The notes beneath the pieces were generated by a model. The model was not told the DNA's origin. It made no database searches and was given only the letters and a program-made list of their open reading frames with translations. A stretch of DNA of 9,592 nucleotides from Gallionella sp. UBA6045. GTDB lineage: Bacteria > Pseudomonadota > Gammaproteobacteria > Burkholderiales > Gallionellaceae. Location of the stretch: positions 11,821-21,412 of the forward strand of contig DIYV01000091.1 of assembly GCA_002429165.1 (NCBI GenBank). The letters run 5' to 3'. Below are positions 6,848 through 9,592 of this stretch, one piece after another (the stretch's first letter is position 1; the number at the start of each line of letters is the position of its first letter). The position numbers and the translations under genes were made by a program.

Positions 6848-8158
6848 ATGTCTATTCCCATGGTTTCCCGCTGGTTGTGGCCGATGCTGGTGTTGCTGGT
6901 TTCGGCGTGCAGCCAGGACAGGCTGCTCACCAAACAGGATTACCGGCAAAGCCAGAACGACTTCATGCAAGGCGATACCGCTGAAGCCCTGTTCGATTTT
7001 CCGCGCCGGGCGGAGAAGGGCGATTTCATCACCACCATGGAGCGGGGCTATCTCAACCTGATCCGGGGCAAGCCCGACATCAAGCAGATGCAGCAACAGG
7101 CGGACATGTTGCAGAACCGGGTGCGCTACCATGTCTCGCGCGAGGCCAAGACTTTTTTCTACCTGCAAACACCCGAAGATTATTACGCCTCGGAACATGA
7201 GGTGATCTGGCTGCACTTTCTGCTGAGCTGGGGCTATTTGCTGCAGGGCAAATACGAGGACGCCTGCGTCGAGGCGCGCGAAGCGGGCAGCCTGCTGACC
7301 CTGCCCTGGAGTCCGGTGGGCCACTTCGACGACCCGGCCATGCGGCTGTTCCTGGCGGGGCTGTGGACCATGTGCGGCGAATGGCGCGAAGCGCAGGTGG
7401 ATTTGCGCGCGGCATGGTTCATGGATCACAGCCTCATCTGGGCCAGGGAATTGGCACAGCGGGACTCGCCGCCAACGGATTTATTTTTGGTGCTGGGCGG
7501 ACCGGGGCCGGAGGTGGTGTGGGATCCGGAACTAGCGACCAACCCCTTGCGCTCCGGGCGCCAGGTCGGTTTCAAACTCCGGGGACGCAAAAGCAGCATC
7601 TCCCTTGTCGATAGCAATGGTGTTGTAATCGTGCCGCAGCTTTCTCCCGATGCGAGCAATTGGTATCAGCGCCACCTGGAACGCGAGAGCGAACTGCACG
7701 AGTTGATCATGGACTCCGCATACGGCGGAAAGGCGGCCGCCAGCGGCACGCTTGCGGGAAGCAAGATAGCCGCAACAACCAGCTTGGGATTGGCAGTAGG
7801 TTTGGGCGGCACTGCGTTGGGCGCAGCGATTATCAAGTACGGAACAGGCGATGCGCTCTATTACGGGCTGGCCGTTGCTGGGGCCAGTATCGAGATGGGC
7901 ATGAAAATATCTGAAGAGGGCTACGAACAAAGTGCCAGCCAACTGAAGCAAGACCTTGACCCCAGCATTTCATACCGCTTTGTCCGTTATCTTCCCGAAT
8001 ACCTGTGGATGGGCTGGAGCGACCAGCCCATCGCATACCCGGTCGAGCTTCGCACCCCTCAGACGCAAATCAAAATACTGCATCCCACCGTCACCGGACG
8101 CACATCAGTCACCGTGGTGCAGGTGCCGGATACGGCTGTTACATATAACTATCGGTAG
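6848..8158 (+). CDS. Uncharacterised lipoprotein with TPR-like segment (COG3014-like)
   Basis: 436 aa, function unknown. The N terminus is a lipoprotein signal: WLWPMLVLLVSAC with lipobox VSAC and Cys21 as the lipidation site. Residue +2 is Ser, so outer-membrane retention is likely. Residues 117-150 (HEVIWLHFLLSWGYLLQGKYEDACVEAR...) look like a TPR-type helix pair and resemble the ALNYLxLGD..AxVEARRA signature that I recall from COG3014 lipoproteins. Residues 296-329 form a Gly/Ala-rich hydrophobic stretch (GLAVGLGGTALGAAII) that could be a membrane-inserting or glycine-zipper helix. The C-terminal 60 residues look beta-rich. COG3014 proteins are often near LpoB-like genes; none is seen here. 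No good Shine-Dalgarno precedes ATG 6848; ATG 6860 is an alternative that keeps the signal peptide. Codon use resembles the core genes. The lipoprotein call is firm; the family assignment is tentative. Confidence 0.8.
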   Translation: MSIPMVSRWLWPMLVLLVSACSQDRLLTKQDYRQSQNDFMQGDTAEALFDFPRRAEKGDFITTMERGYLNLIRGKPDIKQMQQQADMLQNRVRYHVSREAKTFFYLQTPEDYYASEHEVIWLHFLLSWGYLLQGKYEDACVEAREAGSLLTLPWSPVGHFDDPAMRLFLAGLWTMCGEWREAQVDLRAAWFMDHSLIWARELAQRDSPPTDLFLVLGGPGPEVVWDPELATNPLRSGRQVGFKLRGRKSSISLVDSNGVVIVPQLSPDASNWYQRHLERESELHELIMDSAYGGKAAASGTLAGSKIAATTSLGLAVGLGGTALGAAIIKYGTGDALYYGLAVAGASIEMGMKISEEGYEQSASQLKQDLDPSISYRFVRYLPEYLWMGWSDQPIAYPVELRTPQTQIKILHPTVTGRTSVTVVQVPDTAVTYNYR

Positions 8159-8190
8159 TTGCCCGCAATGGTTGAAAGCTGGTGAGTGCT

Positions 8191-8222
8191 AAGGCAGTGT
8201 AATTACAGTGTTCAAGTGCCTT
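8191..8222 (+). terminator. Possible weak terminator or dyad after the lipoprotein gene
   Basis: AAGGCA (8191-8196) pairs with TGCCTT (8217-8222) around a 20-base loop that itself contains the perfect palindrome TGTAATTACA (8198-8207). The following TTGTTAT is only partly T-rich, so termination would be inefficient. It is the only hairpin between the lipoprotein stop at 8158 and the next gene. Confidence 0.25.
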
Positions 8223-8230
8223 GTTATATC
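8202..8230 (+). promoter_or_regulatory. Candidate promoter for the secreted-protein gene
   Basis: ATTACA (8202-8207) and TATATC (8225-8230) each match four of six consensus bases at the optimal 17-bp spacing. Transcription would start near 8237 and leave an untranslated leader of about 87 bases. The -35 lies inside the TGTAATTACA palindrome, which could serve as an operator. This is a weak prediction and competes with the terminator reading of the same bases. The rest of the gap (8159-8323) shows no gene. Confidence 0.28.
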
Positions 8231-8313
8231 TCTACGGGCGCCGTAAAGTGAATCTAGGCGAATGGCTGGTATGTGCCACAAGCGGACTCTCGGATTCAAG
8301 ACAACATTTTGTT

Positions 8314-8318
8314 GAGGG
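8314..8318 (+). promoter_or_regulatory. Ribosome-binding site deciding the secreted-protein start
   Basis: GAGGG lies five bases before ATG 8324. This supports ATG 8324 over an upstream in-frame GTG at 8273 that has no such site and would put 17 polar residues before the signal peptide. Confidence 0.6.
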
Positions 8319-8323
8319 CTGGA

Positions 8324-9001
8324 ATGAATATCAACATCTATTATCGGTTGTTGTTGTGGATGGGGTTGTGTTCGGTGTTGGCCTTCTGTCGAATCACAAT
8401 GGCCGATGAGCAGGATGACAATTGGTCTAAAGCCATGACCAATACCATTAATAAAACCAAACGGCTTGAACCCTCCTCATTCGTATCTGAATCCATTCCA
8501 GACAACGTAATTAACGAGTTAAAAAAGCACGGATGCAAAATTCCTCAGGCAGCACACATTCCAGAACCCCACAATCTTATATCTGGTGAATTTGCGAAAA
8601 AGGGGCAGAAGGATTGGGCAGCACTTTGTTCCAGGAATCTCCATTCGTCCATATTATTAATTTGGGGTGGAACGAGTACGTGCCCCTCGGAAATAGCCTC
8701 GATTCCAGATAAAGAATCGATCAGATTTCCATACGTAAACGAAACAGGAACGTCTATTGATCCTGAAGAAGGGGAAAATCATAAACTTCAAGGCTACCTA
8801 AGAAGAATAACAAAAGTACCAGATGAATTATTGACTCGACCGATTGGGAATGGCTCACCTGTCGACGATGATACTAATCGTAAAATGATCGATCATGAGG
8901 CAATTGAAGATGGCATGACGATTGACGCTAATTACACACATGAGTTTTATTACTGCATGCTTGGAAAATGGCGGAAGTGGGGCGATCGTAACTCAGATTA
9001 G
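8324..9001 (+). CDS. Secreted protein of unknown function, four cysteines in mature part
   Basis: 225 aa from ATG 8324. Residues 1-27 are a Sec signal peptide: YYR, then hydrophobic LLLWMGLCSVLAF, and a likely signal peptidase I site after TMA before DEQDD. Cys22 is preceded by Phe and does not make a lipobox. The mature protein is polar, with four cysteines (71, 102, 120, 211) that could form two disulfides in the periplasm. Distinct motifs are GCKIPQ (70-75), PHNLISGEF followed by GQKDWAALCS (94-103), SSILLIWGG (108-116), DHEAIEDGM and a C-terminal FYYCMLGKW. I recall uncharacterised exported proteins with the same pattern (C-x-IPQ, GQxDWAxLCS, DH-x-IED, Y-x-GKW) in proteobacteria, but no known function. 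The gene is visibly richer in A+T than its left neighbours and sits next to an IS, so it may be acquired. Confidence 0.75.
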   Translation: MNINIYYRLLLWMGLCSVLAFCRITMADEQDDNWSKAMTNTINKTKRLEPSSFVSESIPDNVINELKKHGCKIPQAAHIPEPHNLISGEFAKKGQKDWAALCSRNLHSSILLIWGGTSTCPSEIASIPDKESIRFPYVNETGTSIDPEEGENHKLQGYLRRITKVPDELLTRPIGNGSPVDDDTNRKMIDHEAIEDGMTIDANYTHEFYYCMLGKWRKWGDRNSD

Positions 9002-9186
9002 AGTTATCTTTAGAACTGACTACTTTCATGTAATTGTCCGCATTGTGTCGAGCTTTGACTGATGGCAGAATGAAATCCGAATGACCGAAGTTGAGTGGGA
9101 AGCGGTCACTGGCATTCGGGGATATTAACGGACAGAATGCGGCCAATAACGGTCAGTCGCGGGTGACTGCTTTGTAGAAGGCAGTT
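9002..9186. other. Non-coding spacer rich in inverted repeats
   Basis: No gene is seen. Several complementary segments occur. CCGAATGACCG (9077-9087) pairs with CGGT and CATTCGG (9103-9106, 9113-9119) with a six-base bulge. TGTCCG (9035-9040) matches CGGACA (9129-9134), and CCGCATT (9038-9044) matches AATGCGG (9136-9142). CAGTC/GACTG (9154-9158, 9165-9169) and ACTGC/GCAGT (9166-9170, 9181-9185) form small hairpins. The spacer may be a decayed intergenic repeat or an old mobile-element end. Confidence 0.45.
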
Positions 9187-9592
9187 TGGCAAAATCGGAA
9201 ATTGTCAACCTAGTTGTCGCCTGAATGCTTGCGTTTATGCGGCCATTTTTAGCTCTATATCTCCTTCCATTTTCTTGCTTTCTTCAGTGATGTGCTGATC
9301 CGGATTCAGATGCACGACGCGGACGGGTTGCCAGTTTCTGGTGGCACCGCTCCAACGAGTCGGATGTCTTCGTTTTGCTGCCTCGTAGACGGCGGTACGC
9401 TTCTCCAATAATGCGGTGTCGAGTCCCCCATGGCGTTCTGCCGGCGTAACGAAGCGGACGGCGCTGTGCCGATGTTCGTGGTTGTACCATTGGACAAACG
9501 TACCAACCCACTGCCGGGCAGCGAGGAGACTTTCAAACGCCTGACGCGGATAGGCCGGCCGGTATTTCAAGGTCTTGAACAGTGATTCCGAG
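9187..9592 (-). mobile_element. IS3-family insertion sequence, 3' end only
   Basis: The right side of the window is the end of an IS whose transposase reads leftwards and continues past the edge. Between the transposase stop (9235) and the spacer lies the presumed terminal region. GGAAATTGTCAACCTAGTTG (9198-9217) followed by TCGCC resembles the ends of IS3-group elements that I have seen. The exact terminus is not fixed: a TG end could begin at 9187 or 9203. The partner end and target duplication are outside the window or not recognisable. Confidence 0.7.
9235..9592 (-). CDS. IS3-family transposase OrfB, C-terminal part (5' end outside window)
   Basis: A DDE integrase-type transposase of the rve/IS3 OrfB kind. 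The frame is open to the right edge (SESLFKTLKYRPAYP...), so the real start lies outside; the TTG at 9570 is an internal codon. About 118 residues are visible. The diagnostic segment is ESLFKTLKYRPAYP, then FVQWYNHEHRHSAVRFVTPAERHGG, which is the C-terminal end of the integrase core with the region around the catalytic Glu. In this family the Glu is normally the one just before SLFKTLK. The DD pair lies outside the window. After this comes a basic C-terminal tail (KRRHPTRWSGATRNWQPV, VHLNPDQ). No internal stop is seen, so the visible part is intact; activity cannot be judged. Confidence 0.92.
   Translation of the reverse strand, partial: SESLFKTLKYRPAYPRQAFESLLAARQWVGTFVQWYNHEHRHSAVRFVTPAERHGGLDTALLEKRTAVYEAAKRRHPTRWSGATRNWQPVRVVHLNPDQHITEESKKMEGDIELKMAA

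Noticed and set aside
6686..7429. 247-codon open frame on the - strand over truB end and lipoprotein
   Set aside because: Overlaps two well-supported genes, has no motif or signal, and is His/Gln/Ala-rich as expected from antisense G+C-rich coding DNA.
8273..8323. Upstream GTG start extending the secreted protein by 17 residues
   Set aside because: No Shine-Dalgarno there, and it would place polar residues before a clear signal peptide. ATG 8324 has GAGGG at correct spacing.
8324..8392. Lipobox at Cys22 of the secreted protein
   Set aside because: Phe directly before the Cys is not compatible with a lipobox. A signal peptidase I site after Ala27 fits better.
9002..9240. Integron attC site after the orphan secreted-protein gene
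   Set aside because: I looked for the RYYYAAC/GTTRRRY core pairs at suitable spacing and found none convincing.

Overview
The window is a piece of a proteobacterial chromosome, most likely betaproteobacterial. NadE, RimP, NusA, IF2, RbfA and TruB all read like betaproteobacterial versions. A freshwater Nitrosomonadales/Gallionellaceae-type organism is my best guess, but that is an impression from protein style and gene order, not a placement.

Positions 1-747 hold the C-terminal half of a glutamine-dependent NAD+ synthetase, cut by the left edge. A short gap (748-850) follows with an extended -10 promoter, a GC-rich discriminator and a terminator-like hairpin. Positions 851-6789 are the classic nusA-infB operon, all on the + strand: rimP (30S maturation), nusA (transcription elongation/termination), infB (IF2), rbfA (30S cold-shock maturation) and truB (tRNA psi55 synthase). 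infB/rbfA overlap in TAATG and rbfA/truB are directly abutted. Two junctions carry palindromic elements: a 38-bp palindrome between rimP and nusA, and a nested C/G hairpin that encodes the end of RbfA and pairs with the truB ribosome-binding site.

From 6790 the content becomes accessory. A 436-aa lipoprotein with a TPR-like segment (COG3014-like) follows truB, where rpsO-pnp would often be found. After a 165-bp gap comes an A+T-richer gene for a secreted 225-aa protein of unknown function with four cysteines in the mature part. Then there is a spacer rich in inverted repeats (9002-9186), and finally the 3' end of an IS3-family transposase on the - strand, cut by the right edge.

The core operon links transcription (NusA), 30S assembly (RimP, RbfA), initiation (IF2) and tRNA modification (TruB). 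I found no clear new multi-gene system. The points worth a second look are the regulatory hairpins at operon junctions and the two uncharacterised exported proteins.
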